Of a stretch of DNA of 64,000 bases, positions 8,662 to 18,146 are shown in pieces. Each line of letters begins with the position of its first letter. Position 1 is the stretch's first letter. The notes beneath the pieces were generated by a model. That model saw only the letters and a list, made by a program, of their open reading frames with translations. It was not told the origin of the DNA and made no database searches. The position numbers were made by a program, and so were the translations under genes. The stretch is from Deltaproteobacteria bacterium (GTDB taxonomy: Bacteria > Myxococcota_A > Polyangia > Polyangiales > Ga0077539), in contig JAUXYJ010000054.1 of the NCBI GenBank assembly GCA_030694465.1, forward strand, positions 62,001 to 126,000. Direction: 5' to 3'.

Positions 8662-9534
8662 ATGATTCGCACGAATGCTTGGTTCGCAGCATGTGCTGCC
8701 CTGATCGCAACGGCTCTCCCGTGGACCGCACACGCCTACAGCGAGGGGATCACCAATCGATCGGCGTCGGGCTGCCTAGGCATCGTCCCCTCGTGTCACA
8801 ACAGCGCAGCCGCGCGCAATGACGGGGCGATGGTCGCGCTCGAGGGCCCCACGATGCTCGCCGCAGGCCAGCGCGCCACGTACACCCTACGCATCCGACG
8901 CACGGACATGAACCCCCTTGCGGTGGGCGGACTCGACGTCTCAACCACCGGCGGCGCGCTCGCTGCGACCTCGACCAATCTTCGGATCGCCAACTGCGAG
9001 CTCACGCATCGCCTGCCAGTCGCGGTCAACGCCGCGACGATGGAGGTCGCGATCCCTTTTGATTTCATCGCGCCCGCTTCGGCCGCCACCGTCACCCTCA
9101 ATGCCGCTGGCAACGGCGCCGACGGCAACAGCGAAATCCGCGGAGCGATGGGCCAGACCGGCGACCAATGGGGCACCACGACCCTCGCGATCACGGTCAC
9201 GGGTACAAGCGCCACAGGGGGCCAGTGCCCCGAGCCCTCGACGGACGCGGGCACCACAGCCGATGCAAGCGATGCAAGCGACGCCAACGCGACCAGCCCA
9301 GACAGCTCCGATGCGATCGCGGCCAGCGACGCGGCCTCTTCGGACTCGGACCTCGGCGACGCGGGCGCCGTCCAGCGCGACGCCAGTGATGTCGTGGACG
9401 ACCGCGCCATGATGGCCGGCGGTGGATGTCAGTGCAGCACGCCAACTCAGCCCTCGCGCACCAACCCCATCGGGCTCGCACTCTCAGCGCTCGCGCTGGT
9501 CGCGCTGCGACCACGCAATCGGACCGAGAAGTGA
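8662..9534 (+). CDS. Exported protein with MYXO-CTERM-like sorting tail
   Basis: 290 residues. MIRTNAWFAACAALIATALPWTAHA is a signal peptide. The mature part starts with two Cys (GCLGIVPSCHNSAA) and a beta-sandwich resembling choice-of-anchor/Reeler-like domains (GQRATYTLRIRRTDMNPLAVGG). Next comes an Asp/Ser/Ala-rich, probably disordered linker, and then GGCQCS, a short hydrophobic helix and RPRNR. This Cys-helix-Arg tail is the pattern of the MYXO-CTERM sorting signal, so the protein is probably retained at the outer surface after processing. The family role is unknown. The stop overlaps the GTG start of the next gene. Confidence 0.75.
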   Translation: MIRTNAWFAACAALIATALPWTAHAYSEGITNRSASGCLGIVPSCHNSAAARNDGAMVALEGPTMLAAGQRATYTLRIRRTDMNPLAVGGLDVSTTGGALAATSTNLRIANCELTHRLPVAVNAATMEVAIPFDFIAPASAATVTLNAAGNGADGNSEIRGAMGQTGDQWGTTTLAITVTGTSATGGQCPEPSTDAGTTADASDASDANATSPDSSDAIAASDAASSDSDLGDAGAVQRDASDVVDDRAMMAGGGCQCSTPTQPSRTNPIGLALSALALVALRPRNRTEK

Positions 9535-10181
9535 CCGCTGGCGGCAACAGTCCCCCAGACGATTTTGCCGAGAAGTTTGTAAGCGACGGGAGCCCATCGC
9601 TCTTTCGAGCCAAGGCCGTCGCGAAGTACCACGCTGTCATGCTCGCGTGCGCGGTGGTCGCCTTGCTCGCCGGCGTGAGCGTCCCAGTGTTCGGAGGGCT
9701 TAGCCTCGGATCGGTGGCGTTGGGCGTACTCTATGGGCTCGTCGGGGTGACGCTGGCGTTCTTATGGGCGACGGTCACCGTGCTCCGAGTCAACGTGACC
9801 TCAGAGTCGCTCCACGTGAATTTGGGCCTCTCTTCTCAGACAATCCCCTTGGCAAGCATCGAGTCCATCCGCGCCGTGGACTACCCCGCCAAGAAGCTCG
9901 GGGGGTGGGGGATTCGCCGCACACTTCAGGGCGACCGCGCCCTCTCGGTGATGGGTCTCAAGGCCGCCGTCGAGATCCGATACCGCGAGGGCGACAAGAC
10001 ACGACTGTTTTATTTCACCCCACCCGATGCGTCGGGGTGCGCCAGCGCGATCCAGTCAGCCCATCAGGTCTCGGGCACCGGCGTGAGGGTCGCCCATGAG
10101 ACCTCCGAAGAGAGCCCGCAGACCGCGGATGATCTGGCTCTTTTGACTGCAAATTCACAGGCAAAAAAGCGCTCTCTGTGA
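9531..10181 (+). CDS. Membrane protein with PH-like domain
   Basis: 216 residues from a GTG at 9531 that overlaps the previous stop. Two adjacent transmembrane segments (about residues 30-80: AVMLACAVVALLAGVSVPVF and SVALGVLYGLVGVTLAFLW) are followed by a cytoplasmic beta domain (TVTVLRVNVTSESLHVNLG, IPLASIESIRAVDYP, AVEIRYREGDKTRLFYFTP). This arrangement matches bacterial PH-like membrane proteins. Function is unknown. It is coupled by a GTGA overlap to the next gene, a polytopic membrane protein, and probably works with it. Confidence 0.65.
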   Translation: MTAGGNSPPDDFAEKFVSDGSPSLFRAKAVAKYHAVMLACAVVALLAGVSVPVFGGLSLGSVALGVLYGLVGVTLAFLWATVTVLRVNVTSESLHVNLGLSSQTIPLASIESIRAVDYPAKKLGGWGIRRTLQGDRALSVMGLKAAVEIRYREGDKTRLFYFTPPDASGCASAIQSAHQVSGTGVRVAHETSEESPQTADDLALLTANSQAKKRSL

Positions 10182-11596
10182 GCGACTCATCGGCCCCCCA
10201 CGAGCCCTTCACCGCCCGCGCAGCAGCGCTCGCAGCGACCCTCTCGATCCTCGTCGGAGCCCCCTTCGTCACGCGCTGGCCCGACGACTGGGACAGCGTC
10301 GGCTTCGTGCTCTCCGCACAGAAAATCGACGTCCTCGCGGGCTCTCCGCACCCCCCTGGCTATCCGCTGTATGCGCTGCTGTGTCGCGCGTTGGGCAGCG
10401 TTTTTGTTGCTCATTCGGCGCTTCCGTCGTTCGCACTCTCTCTCGCGTCACTCGTCAGCGTCGCGCTCGTCGCGGCCCTCATCGCGACACAGCTCCCACC
10501 CACGCGCGGCCCCGCCACACGTGCACTCCTCGCGACCCTGGCGTGGTCCTCATGCGCTGGTCTGTTGCGACTGAGTGGCGCGATTCGACCAGACCTCCTA
10601 GCGCTCGCAGCGCTGTGTTTTGCGTGCTTTTTCGCCCACCGAAATCGCCCGTGGCTCGTCTCGCTCTGCGTCGGAATCGCGCTCTCACTTCGCCTCTCGG
10701 AGCTCCCGCTCGTGCTCATCGTCGGCGCAGTGTTCGCATGCCGAACGCCTCACGCGCGAAGCCTCCGATGGGTCTGTGCGCTTGTCGGTGCGCTCGCCCT
10801 CGCGCTGGGCTCGCACGCGCTCCTCGCTGCCGCCACCGGGCCACGGGCGTACGTCTCTGCGCTCGTCGCGCACGCCGTGGGTCACAACACGGTGTGGGGC
10901 GATACCGCTTGGATCGCGAACGACTTCCCCTCACGATTCTCTGCATTTTTACAGGGAATTACTGGGTTTTTCGCTGAGCAGCGCGGCGGCGCGTTGGGAC
11001 TGCTGCTGCTTGGCTCCGTGCTCTGTCGCGCCCTCTTCGGCGCGCCCTCCTTCGCGCGAATGGCGGGCTCTGTTCGCGTCGCAACGGCGGGCTTAGTGAC
11101 CTGGTCGCTGTGGATCTTCGTGATGCAACCCCCTCGGGTCGAGCGACACTTGGCGCCCCTCGCGATCGCAGTCGCCGTGGCCACCGCCGATGGCCTCGCA
11201 CGCACCCGAAAGCCCTGGATTTTTCGCGCGATCACTACGCTGCTGGCCCTCACGACCGTAGCCAATTGGGTGGCCCTCGCGCCCGTCCGTGCCCGACCCG
11301 TAGCGGGGATGAGCGCGGCACGATTCGCCCAACAGCACGACGCGATGCTCATCGGCGGACGAAGCGCGCGGTTCGCCGCGGTGCTCGGTGTGCCTTTCGC
11401 CCACGCGACGACCCTCGCCGATGCCGAACAAACACTGGTGAGACTCCATCGCCTGCCCCCCGTAGTGCTCATCACAAGCGAGGTCCAACATCGCGCTCAA
11501 GCCCACGGGACGCTCACGTGGGCCACGACGCTCTGTGGACCCCGTAGCCCGCGCGGAGATCCCTCCTGCTTGGCGCTCTACCGTTGGCGCCCCTAA
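10178..11596 (+). CDS. Polytopic membrane protein, O-mannosyltransferase-like (DUF2723-type)
   Basis: 472 residues with about ten hydrophobic segments. Near the N-terminus WPDDWDSVGF is followed by the loop SPHPPGYPLYALL. An acidic first loop followed by HPPGYPL is characteristic of the DUF2723/GT-C lipid-linked glycosyltransferases, in which the Asp is the likely catalytic residue. A role in transferring a sugar to a protein or lipid on the outer face of the inner membrane is inferred. The GTG start at 10178 overlaps the preceding stop. The gene ends 19 bp from the convergent transpeptidase gene. Confidence 0.65.
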   Translation: MSDSSAPHEPFTARAAALAATLSILVGAPFVTRWPDDWDSVGFVLSAQKIDVLAGSPHPPGYPLYALLCRALGSVFVAHSALPSFALSLASLVSVALVAALIATQLPPTRGPATRALLATLAWSSCAGLLRLSGAIRPDLLALAALCFACFFAHRNRPWLVSLCVGIALSLRLSELPLVLIVGAVFACRTPHARSLRWVCALVGALALALGSHALLAAATGPRAYVSALVAHAVGHNTVWGDTAWIANDFPSRFSAFLQGITGFFAEQRGGALGLLLLGSVLCRALFGAPSFARMAGSVRVATAGLVTWSLWIFVMQPPRVERHLAPLAIAVAVATADGLARTRKPWIFRAITTLLALTTVANWVALAPVRARPVAGMSAARFAQQHDAMLIGGRSARFAAVLGVPFAHATTLADAEQTLVRLHRLPPVVLITSEVQHRAQAHGTLTWATTLCGPRSPRGDPSCLALYRWRP

Positions 11597-11615
11597 GCGC
11601 CCCGCTTGACACGGC

Positions 11616-13379
11616 TCAGTGCCCCGGAACCACCCGCGGCCCACCGCGTTCGCCGAGCGCCTGCGACTCGTAGTGCACATACACCCGTGTACCGGGCCGC
11701 CCACGCTCACTCGCCTGCACGCCGTGCCACCCCTCAGGCAGCTGCGGCTCGCTCCACTGAAACACCCACCGTGCGTCCGCGGGCGCCATGTTGACACATC
11801 CATGCGAGCGTTGGTAACCGTACAAATTATGCCAAAAAGCGCCGTGTAGAGCGAAGCTGCCTTCGAAGTACATCACCCACGGCACGTCCTCGATCGAGTA
11901 AGGACCGTCGCCCGCGCTGTTGCCATCCATCGTCGTCGTGACGTGCTTGGAGTAAATCCTAAACGCGCCCTGGATCGTCTCGTAGTTTCGTTGCGGCTCA
12001 TCGCGATTGCGCCGCCCGCTTGAGATCAACGTCACGTAGACGGGTCGTGCGCCCTCATAAGCGATCAACATCTGGCGGTCCAAGTTGACCTCAACCCACT
12101 TCTCGCTCGTCCCCACGTCCGAGGGCGGCGCAGAGGTGCGAACCAACCGAATGTTTCGATCGCGCAAATAGAGCCCCTCGCGAGTGCGGTAATACGCCTG
12201 ACGCCCCACGGTCACAGGCGTCTCACTCGCCAGATGATAAGCCGTCAACCGCGGCGCGGCCTCACGCCTCACGACACGAAGACCGTCGGGGCTCAGATCG
12301 TACGTCGAGCCCTGAAACGCCACCATGAACGCCATCGGAAGCGCGTGCGTTTCATCGAGCGTGATCCCTTGAAAAGTCGGCGGCGAACGAAGCGCTGACA
12401 CGGCCCCTCGCTCGATGTAGCCACCGTTGTGCGTGCGCCAGAATCTCCGCCCCGCGCTCGCCATTTCGCGATCGACCGAGATGTACATCCCGGCCAATAC
12501 GCGACGCAGCAAAGGCGAGCCGCTCGCGCCTTGCAGGTCCTCGATTCGAACCCCGGCGTCGGCTGCTTGCTCGCGATTGGCAGGCGCCACGGCGACGGCT
12601 CGCGTGCCCACTCCGCCATCGACGCTCGATGCCGTCGTCGCGGTCGACGGCCCCGTCGTAAGCAACGCGCCGGTGCCAGTAGTTGGAGCGACCGTCGGCG
12701 CGCTCGCAGCCGGAGCTCCAGCAGGAGCAAAGCGTTCGGGCTCAACCTCGCGAAGGTCGCCTTGCGAGGGCAGCCAGCGGTACATCACCGCGGGGCGGTA
12801 GGTCGTCATGTAGGGGTACGGCATCGCCTGAGACATGTCGGGCGCGTTGGGTCGACGCCCATCGAGCTCGTGCGGGTCGAGCGTGGTCATGCGGTTGAGA
12901 CACACAAATCCCCCGCCCTCGACCTCGTACCATCCCCGCGGACAGCCCCCGCCGGTACCCACAGACGCTTCGACGCGAAGCCGCAGCGAAGCGCCCGCGC
13001 GAAAGTAGCCAACGCGAGGACCGTTCCACTCCATCCGCTCGTAGATCGGAACCCAGACCCACAGCGCGGTGATGCTCGGGCCCGCTGCGACAACGGCCCC
13101 GTCTCCGCTCGCGGTGGCGTCGGATGCGACCGAGCTATCACTGACTGCCCCTGCGTCGCCGTACACTACGACGTCAGGCGAATCGGCTCGAACATGTCGT
13201 GGCACTGCGCGAGGCGCTGCCTCCGCGTCGGGCTCTGCAAGAAGGCTCGCGTCGCCGTCCTCAGTGTGTGTGACCGGTGCCGGTCGCTGTACCGCGAGCC
13301 ACCACTCGTCCAACCGCGAACAACCCGATGTGACAGCAAGCAACGCACAGAATGAATGTCTAACGACCCGTCGCATCAT
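11616..13379 (-). CDS. L,D-transpeptidase (YkuD) lipoprotein
   Basis: 587 residues. MRRVVRHSFCALLAVTSGC is a lipoprotein signal, which fixes the start near 13379 although the frame stays open further upstream. A long Ser/Thr/Ala-rich linker precedes a region with SH3-like strands, and the C-terminal YkuD domain carries H512 and SHGCVNM (H526, C528), the catalytic His and Cys of L,D-transpeptidases. These enzymes cross-link peptidoglycan (3-3 links) or attach proteins to it. The protein is about twice the length of a minimal YkuD enzyme because of the N-terminal half. Being a lipoprotein, it is probably periplasmic and membrane tethered. Confidence 0.85.
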   Translation of the reverse strand: MMRRVVRHSFCALLAVTSGCSRLDEWWLAVQRPAPVTHTEDGDASLLAEPDAEAAPRAVPRHVRADSPDVVVYGDAGAVSDSSVASDATASGDGAVVAAGPSITALWVWVPIYERMEWNGPRVGYFRAGASLRLRVEASVGTGGGCPRGWYEVEGGGFVCLNRMTTLDPHELDGRRPNAPDMSQAMPYPYMTTYRPAVMYRWLPSQGDLREVEPERFAPAGAPAASAPTVAPTTGTGALLTTGPSTATTASSVDGGVGTRAVAVAPANREQAADAGVRIEDLQGASGSPLLRRVLAGMYISVDREMASAGRRFWRTHNGGYIERGAVSALRSPPTFQGITLDETHALPMAFMVAFQGSTYDLSPDGLRVVRREAAPRLTAYHLASETPVTVGRQAYYRTREGLYLRDRNIRLVRTSAPPSDVGTSEKWVEVNLDRQMLIAYEGARPVYVTLISSGRRNRDEPQRNYETIQGAFRIYSKHVTTTMDGNSAGDGPYSIEDVPWVMYFEGSFALHGAFWHNLYGYQRSHGCVNMAPADARWVFQWSEPQLPEGWHGVQASERGRPGTRVYVHYESQALGERGGPRVVPGH

Positions 13380-13692
13380 GAAGCTCTGCCCGGCAATTCG
13401 CTCTCGGTTGGCTTTGTTGCAAACGATAGGAGAGCTCCGTGTTTCTGTGTCCGCGTGAGGAGCTTGGTTACAGCCTATCGCCTCGCGAAGCGCAAGTTTG
13501 TGGCGCTCTCGCACTGCAGCAGTCTCGCGTCGTCCAAGATCAAAGCGCTCAGTCATGGTCTCTAGCGACTGCGAAGACCGGGCCAGTGAGTGCACGGGTG
13601 AATCACATAGAGCAACCGTCAGTCGAACAGCACGACATCGCCACGCTAGGCACGCTATAGACTCCCCGGAGAGCGCGGTAACAAGAACACAA
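13380..13692. promoter_or_regulatory. Divergent intergenic region, transpeptidase / Pro-rich protein
   Basis: 313 bp between two divergent start codons. No convincing gene is seen; the open frames crossing it are extensions of the two flanking genes. It should hold both promoters. A TATAGA hexamer at 13656-13661, 31 nt before the ATG of the rightward gene, could be a -10 element, but no good -35 partner is visible. Confidence 0.4.
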
Positions 13693-15201
13693 ATGGAGCG
13701 GGTAATCAGACACAGCAAGCGCATTGAAAGACGTCGTGTCCTCAGCGCGATTGCCATCTCTGCCGCGGTGCATCTGCTCCCCGTCGCCGCGGCATTTCGT
13801 GTGAGATTCAGCTCACCCGTAGACGTCGGGATCCGTGTCCGCGTGACCGAAATGGGCCTCGAGAGCGCCCGCCCCGCGACCGCGCCCACCGCGGCAACTC
13901 CCGCTGTTCCCGACACTCCCGCTACGCCCGCTGCCCCGCCCGAAGCGACGCCTCCTGCGGCGACTCAACCGCAGTCGCCCACGCGTGCGCCCCGGCCACC
14001 TCGGTTGCCTCTCCCGCCCGCCGCACCTGACATTCAGCTTCGGCCACCGAGCATCGAGCACATGCGCGCGCCGCCCATTTTGCCCGTGGATACAACCGCC
14101 GGGATCCCAAGAGTGCGCCACACGCGCGTTGGGGTCAGCAGCACCGTGGGAGCGCTGTCTTCGTTTGTCCCGCGCGGAAGCCTCGTCACGATCGCGATTC
14201 GGACCGACCGGATCCGCGCGACTCGCCACGCCCGAAGCGTCCGCCGGATTCTCAGCGGGATCCCTGACTGGCAAGCCATGCTCGGAGGCAGCTCCCTTGA
14301 CGCGCTGAGTGACCTCGATCGGATCGTCTTGGCTGCCGCAAACCCCACGGCAGCCAACGGAAACCCTTCCGACTGGTTCGTCGTCGTCAAGGCGGCCGAG
14401 GGCAGAGAAGCGGTCTTGCGAAGCACGATTGAAGAGATGTTCCGCAGCGACCATCGCGTCGATGCAGACGGCGGAGCGCCAGCTGATTCGCAGACGATTG
14501 GAGTGCACACGCACCGTGTGAGGACGACCTCGGGCGCGCTGTCTGCGCAGGACGACGCTGGGTCCGACGCAGAGGTCGCAGACGCCGAAGCGAACGACTC
14601 GATGTGGACGATTCGCGAGGGCGCCCGCCTCGCGACCCTGAATCGCTACGGAACAGAACGCGCTTACATTCTCTTGGGCGATGGCACCGCCGCGATCGCG
14701 CTCCCCGCTCAGGTGGACGCCCTCTTAGCTGCCACGCAACACCGCACAACGAATCGAGAATCTGGCGCTGCGGCGATGGTCCTCGACATCGATGGCGTGC
14801 GAAACCTTATCGCCGAAGCGCCTACGATGCATGGACAGTTTCCGCTCCCACGCCGGGCGGTTCTCACGCTGACGCCGACAGGAAGCCATCGCAACGACGT
14901 CACCCTTGCAGGGCGCGCAGAGTACGAAGACGCAGCCCACGCGCGAGCCGCACTGGCAGAATGGGACTACGTGCGAACACGCTGGCAAGCCATGATCGAG
15001 AGCATCCCAGGAGTCGGACTCGCGCGACTCGGAGCATCCTTGTTTAGGCAACGGAGCTCGGTCGACATTGTCCAAGAAGCGATCGGCGTCATCGAGTTTC
15101 GCACCGACGGAAGCGCCGTGGTGGCCCGAGCCGAGTGGACAGAAGAGCAGGTACGCACAGTGCTCGAACTCCTGCCAACCGTGGCAAATCTCATGCGATA
15201 G
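13693..15201 (+). CDS. Pro-rich membrane-anchored protein of unknown function
   Basis: 502 residues. A basic N-terminus and one hydrophobic segment (VLSAIAISAAVHLLPVAAAF) precede a Pro/Ala/Thr-rich stretch of about 100 residues, an overall plan like TonB proteins, but no TonB C-terminal domain follows. The distal part (SLVTIAIRTDRIRATRHARS, IPDWQAMLGGSSLDALSDL, DWFVVVKAAEGREAVL) is an alpha/beta periplasmic domain that I cannot name. ATG 13693 was chosen because the membrane anchor follows it directly. No partner operon gene is visible upstream. Confidence 0.6.
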   Translation: MERVIRHSKRIERRRVLSAIAISAAVHLLPVAAAFRVRFSSPVDVGIRVRVTEMGLESARPATAPTAATPAVPDTPATPAAPPEATPPAATQPQSPTRAPRPPRLPLPPAAPDIQLRPPSIEHMRAPPILPVDTTAGIPRVRHTRVGVSSTVGALSSFVPRGSLVTIAIRTDRIRATRHARSVRRILSGIPDWQAMLGGSSLDALSDLDRIVLAAANPTAANGNPSDWFVVVKAAEGREAVLRSTIEEMFRSDHRVDADGGAPADSQTIGVHTHRVRTTSGALSAQDDAGSDAEVADAEANDSMWTIREGARLATLNRYGTERAYILLGDGTAAIALPAQVDALLAATQHRTTNRESGAAAMVLDIDGVRNLIAEAPTMHGQFPLPRRAVLTLTPTGSHRNDVTLAGRAEYEDAAHARAALAEWDYVRTRWQAMIESIPGVGLARLGASLFRQRSSVDIVQEAIGVIEFRTDGSAVVARAEWTEEQVRTVLELLPTVANLMR

Positions 15202-15418
15202 TGCCCCACGAAGGAGGGCAAGCAACAACGCAGTGGCTGCGCAGGGCCTGCAAGGTCGCTGTAAACTCCCGGAACGCTGCTTGAATGCTGTGCCCACGCA
15301 ACTGTAGAGTCCCGGCGTTCTGACCACCTTCGACGTGCAGTGCGACTGGTACGAGCTGCTGCTTTGTGCCGGTAACTGTCACTTCAAATCGCGATCCGCC
15401 CACACCCAGCAAACGCAT
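15191..15418 (-). CDS. Possible small gene in the gap before the HEAT protein (75 aa)
   Basis: The 272-bp gap between two rightward genes carries a leftward frame from ATG 15418 to 15191. Its predicted product (begins MRLLGVGGSRFEVTVTGTKQ) reads like a real protein, with alternating strands and a final helix containing two Cys. Third-position GC is roughly 60 percent by hand count, below what I would expect of nearby genes, and the ribosome-binding site is weak. It would overlap the 3' end of the preceding gene by 11 bp. It may be spurious. Confidence 0.25.
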   Translation of the reverse strand: MRLLGVGGSRFEVTVTGTKQQLVPVALHVEGGQNAGTLQLRGHSIQAAFREFTATLQALRSHCVVACPPSWGTIA

Positions 15419-15473
15419 ATCTGTTTGACCGCCGAGCCACCAAGCGCTCTGTGGGAAGGGACTACTTCCTCCA

Positions 15474-17993
15474 ATGTCCGAGCACGACCCTTTCGCCTCA
15501 CCATCCGCGGATCCAATGGACTCGCCCCTGGCTCTCCCCTCAAGCCCCTCGTTCGACGAGCCCGTCGAGGCGTCCGGCGGATACCTCTCGGGGTCCGACG
15601 ACGAAGAGATCCGCAAGATTAATCGCCGGGTTTCGCCAGTCGGAAAGCTCTTGGGCTTCCTCGTTCTCTGTGGCGTAGGTGGCACCGGCGCGTTCATGGT
15701 CAACAGCGCCCGCGAGCAGGCCTCAGAAGAGCGCGCCCACACCGAGGGTCGACAGGCGCTCGATCGATTGCTCACCGAAACAACAGACCGCACACAGCTC
15801 GCGGCGCCGGTTCGAGCACTCTACGAGCGGTACAAGGCCTCCGAAGAGGTCCGCATGTCGTGCCGACGTTTGCTCGCACAGCTACGGGATCCGCAGTCGG
15901 TGCCCATCATGATCGAGGGCGTCAACCGTCGCGGCAACGAGCGGCGCCAAGCCGCCCTGGCCATCGCAGAGTTGGGCCCCGAAATCGCAGGAAGCGCACG
16001 CGATGCGCTCAATACCGCGCTGCCTCAGACAGACCCGCTCGTGGACCGCGCCGAGGTCGCTTGGGCGCTGGTCGTCCTGGGCGATTCTCGCTCGTGGGAC
16101 ACCATCGTGAAGCTCCTGAGCGAAGGAAAACTCCAACAAGTCAAGGACCTCGAGAACCGCCCGTTCTTTGATCCCGCGCTGATCTCGCGCCTCGCGGGTC
16201 GTGAGCGATTGATCCAGCTTGCGTCCGACACCAGCGGTCCAGAAGCTCAACAGACCTCGCGAAAACGCGTCGCCGCCACCGCGTTGGCCGAAATGGCCAC
16301 GCCCGAAGTCGCCGAAATTCTCACGCGTCTCTCGTCCGATCGTGACACCGAGACAGCGACCATCGCAGCCATCGGGCTCGGTCGGATTGGCAGCGCCCAA
16401 GTCGCGCAACCTGTCCTGCAATTTCTCAACGCCAACCCCGACGCTCGCGACCGGGTGCTCAACGCATTGGCGCAAAACTCAGGCGCGCCGGGTCTCTCGG
16501 TCATTGGCCTCAACGCGACCGACATCACCACGCGACGACAGGCAGTCCGTCTGCTCACGGAGCTTCAAGATCCCTCCGCCGGAGACGCGCTCTTTGGGAT
16601 CATGAACTCGATCCCAGCAACGACAATTGACAGCAATTTGCTTGAGATTCGTATCAAGTCTTGCTTCGGTCTCGCCGACCTAGGCGACGCACGCTCGGCA
16701 GAGGTTTTGCTCGAAATCGCGCGCCGACCCGTCGGGCAACCCTTTGACCCCAATCGCGACATGGAAGCCAAGCAGGCCATGGACAAGCTGCGCCGTATCG
16801 ACGGTGCCGCAGCCCGTGTAAAAGCCGGCTTGCTCGAGCTGCTGCCACAAGCCGAGTTCATGCGTACGCAAATTCTCTTGGCGCTCGGAGCCACGGGCGA
16901 CGCGTCTTTGGGGCCCGCCATCGCGCGATACCTCACCGATGTACAAGCACAAGAGGGCGCCGCCGCCGCGGTTTCTCGGCTGCGATATCAGCCAGGCATC
17001 GCGACCCTCCGTGGACAAATCCGTCGCCCGCCCAACGTCCGAATGGACCAGCAGACGATCCAAAACGAGGCGCTCTACACCAAGCGTCGCAACGCGCTCC
17101 GAGGCTTGGCTTGGTCCGCAGATCCACGATTGTCCACGGACCTGATGCGGATCATTGACGACGCCGCAGACGAACCCAGGCTCCGCGAAGACGCAGGAAA
17201 TACCCTCGCGACGGTCGCAGATGACGCGACGATTCAAATCGTAGCCCAGCGCGCGATGGACTCGACCAAGCCCGTCGAGACCCGCAAGTTCTACCTTTTG
17301 GCCCTCCGGGCGCGATCGACGCCCCAGATCGCCACGCAGCTCGTGAGCACCTACCTTAGACCCGGCGAAAGCGTGTTTCTCATGCGTTTTGCTGCGATCG
17401 CCGCGGGTTTTGGCGGCGACAGCGCGACGGGCGAAGCGGTGAGACCCCTGCTCGCTTCAACAGATGCAAACGTCCGGCACAACGCTGGCATCGCAGCGAT
17501 CCTCGTGGGCGGTGAAGCCCTCGCTGGTGCGGTCGTCGCGGCGATCGTCTCAGACCGCGAGCTCGCTGGAATTTTGCCCACAGAGTTCGTAACCCGTGGC
17601 TCTCAGACCGCTGGCCCAACCATGATGGAGCCTGTCGACATGCTCCCGCTGACCGACGCGATGTTCACCAGCGGCGCCGTCTACCGTCGAATCCTTGGGG
17701 CGTCCGTGCTCGAGCGTGGCCGCGGCAATGATCGCTACGACTTCGCGATGCTCTGGCTCCGCAACCGCATCAAGTCCGGCTGGGAACATCCCCTCGGGAT
17801 CACCCCGTATCAAGCCCGCGACCGGATCCGGCGCGCCGCGATGGGTGAAGACGCATCGCAGCGTGACGCAGCGTTTCGCATGCTTCGCGGGCTCAACGAT
17901 CGAGGCTCGCTCTTGTATCTCCGCCGCCAAACAGGCGTCGCTGCAGACACCGCGCGCCGAATGCTCCTTGAGATCAACGGGTCCAACAACTAG
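15474..17993 (+). CDS. Membrane-anchored HEAT-repeat protein
   Basis: 839 residues. An acidic, disordered N-terminus of about 60 residues is followed by one transmembrane helix (KLLGFLVLCGVGGTGAFMV). The rest is a long alpha-solenoid of HEAT/PBS-lyase-type repeats (RRQAALAIAELGPEIA, VAATALAEMATPEVAEIL, AAIGLGRIGSAQVAQPVL, RLREDAGNTLATVADDATI). With the single anchor, the solenoid is probably periplasmic and serves as a protein-binding scaffold. No catalytic motif is seen. It ends 150 bp before the MopE-type lipoprotein. Confidence 0.7.
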   Translation: MSEHDPFASPSADPMDSPLALPSSPSFDEPVEASGGYLSGSDDEEIRKINRRVSPVGKLLGFLVLCGVGGTGAFMVNSAREQASEERAHTEGRQALDRLLTETTDRTQLAAPVRALYERYKASEEVRMSCRRLLAQLRDPQSVPIMIEGVNRRGNERRQAALAIAELGPEIAGSARDALNTALPQTDPLVDRAEVAWALVVLGDSRSWDTIVKLLSEGKLQQVKDLENRPFFDPALISRLAGRERLIQLASDTSGPEAQQTSRKRVAATALAEMATPEVAEILTRLSSDRDTETATIAAIGLGRIGSAQVAQPVLQFLNANPDARDRVLNALAQNSGAPGLSVIGLNATDITTRRQAVRLLTELQDPSAGDALFGIMNSIPATTIDSNLLEIRIKSCFGLADLGDARSAEVLLEIARRPVGQPFDPNRDMEAKQAMDKLRRIDGAAARVKAGLLELLPQAEFMRTQILLALGATGDASLGPAIARYLTDVQAQEGAAAAVSRLRYQPGIATLRGQIRRPPNVRMDQQTIQNEALYTKRRNALRGLAWSADPRLSTDLMRIIDDAADEPRLREDAGNTLATVADDATIQIVAQRAMDSTKPVETRKFYLLALRARSTPQIATQLVSTYLRPGESVFLMRFAAIAAGFGGDSATGEAVRPLLASTDANVRHNAGIAAILVGGEALAGAVVAAIVSDRELAGILPTEFVTRGSQTAGPTMMEPVDMLPLTDAMFTSGAVYRRILGASVLERGRGNDRYDFAMLWLRNRIKSGWEHPLGITPYQARDRIRRAAMGEDASQRDAAFRMLRGLNDRGSLLYLRRQTGVAADTARRMLLEINGSNN

Positions 17994-18146
17994 CCCGTCG
18001 TGATCCGTGGGGGCAACAAGGGGCCCTCCACGCGGTCATCGTACTCGCACTGCGTTCCCCAATGATTTCTGGCGGAATCTACGCCCGCACAGGATCGTAG
18101 TATGGCCCGCCATTTCAACATTTCATCACGGCTGGAGAATTCAACA

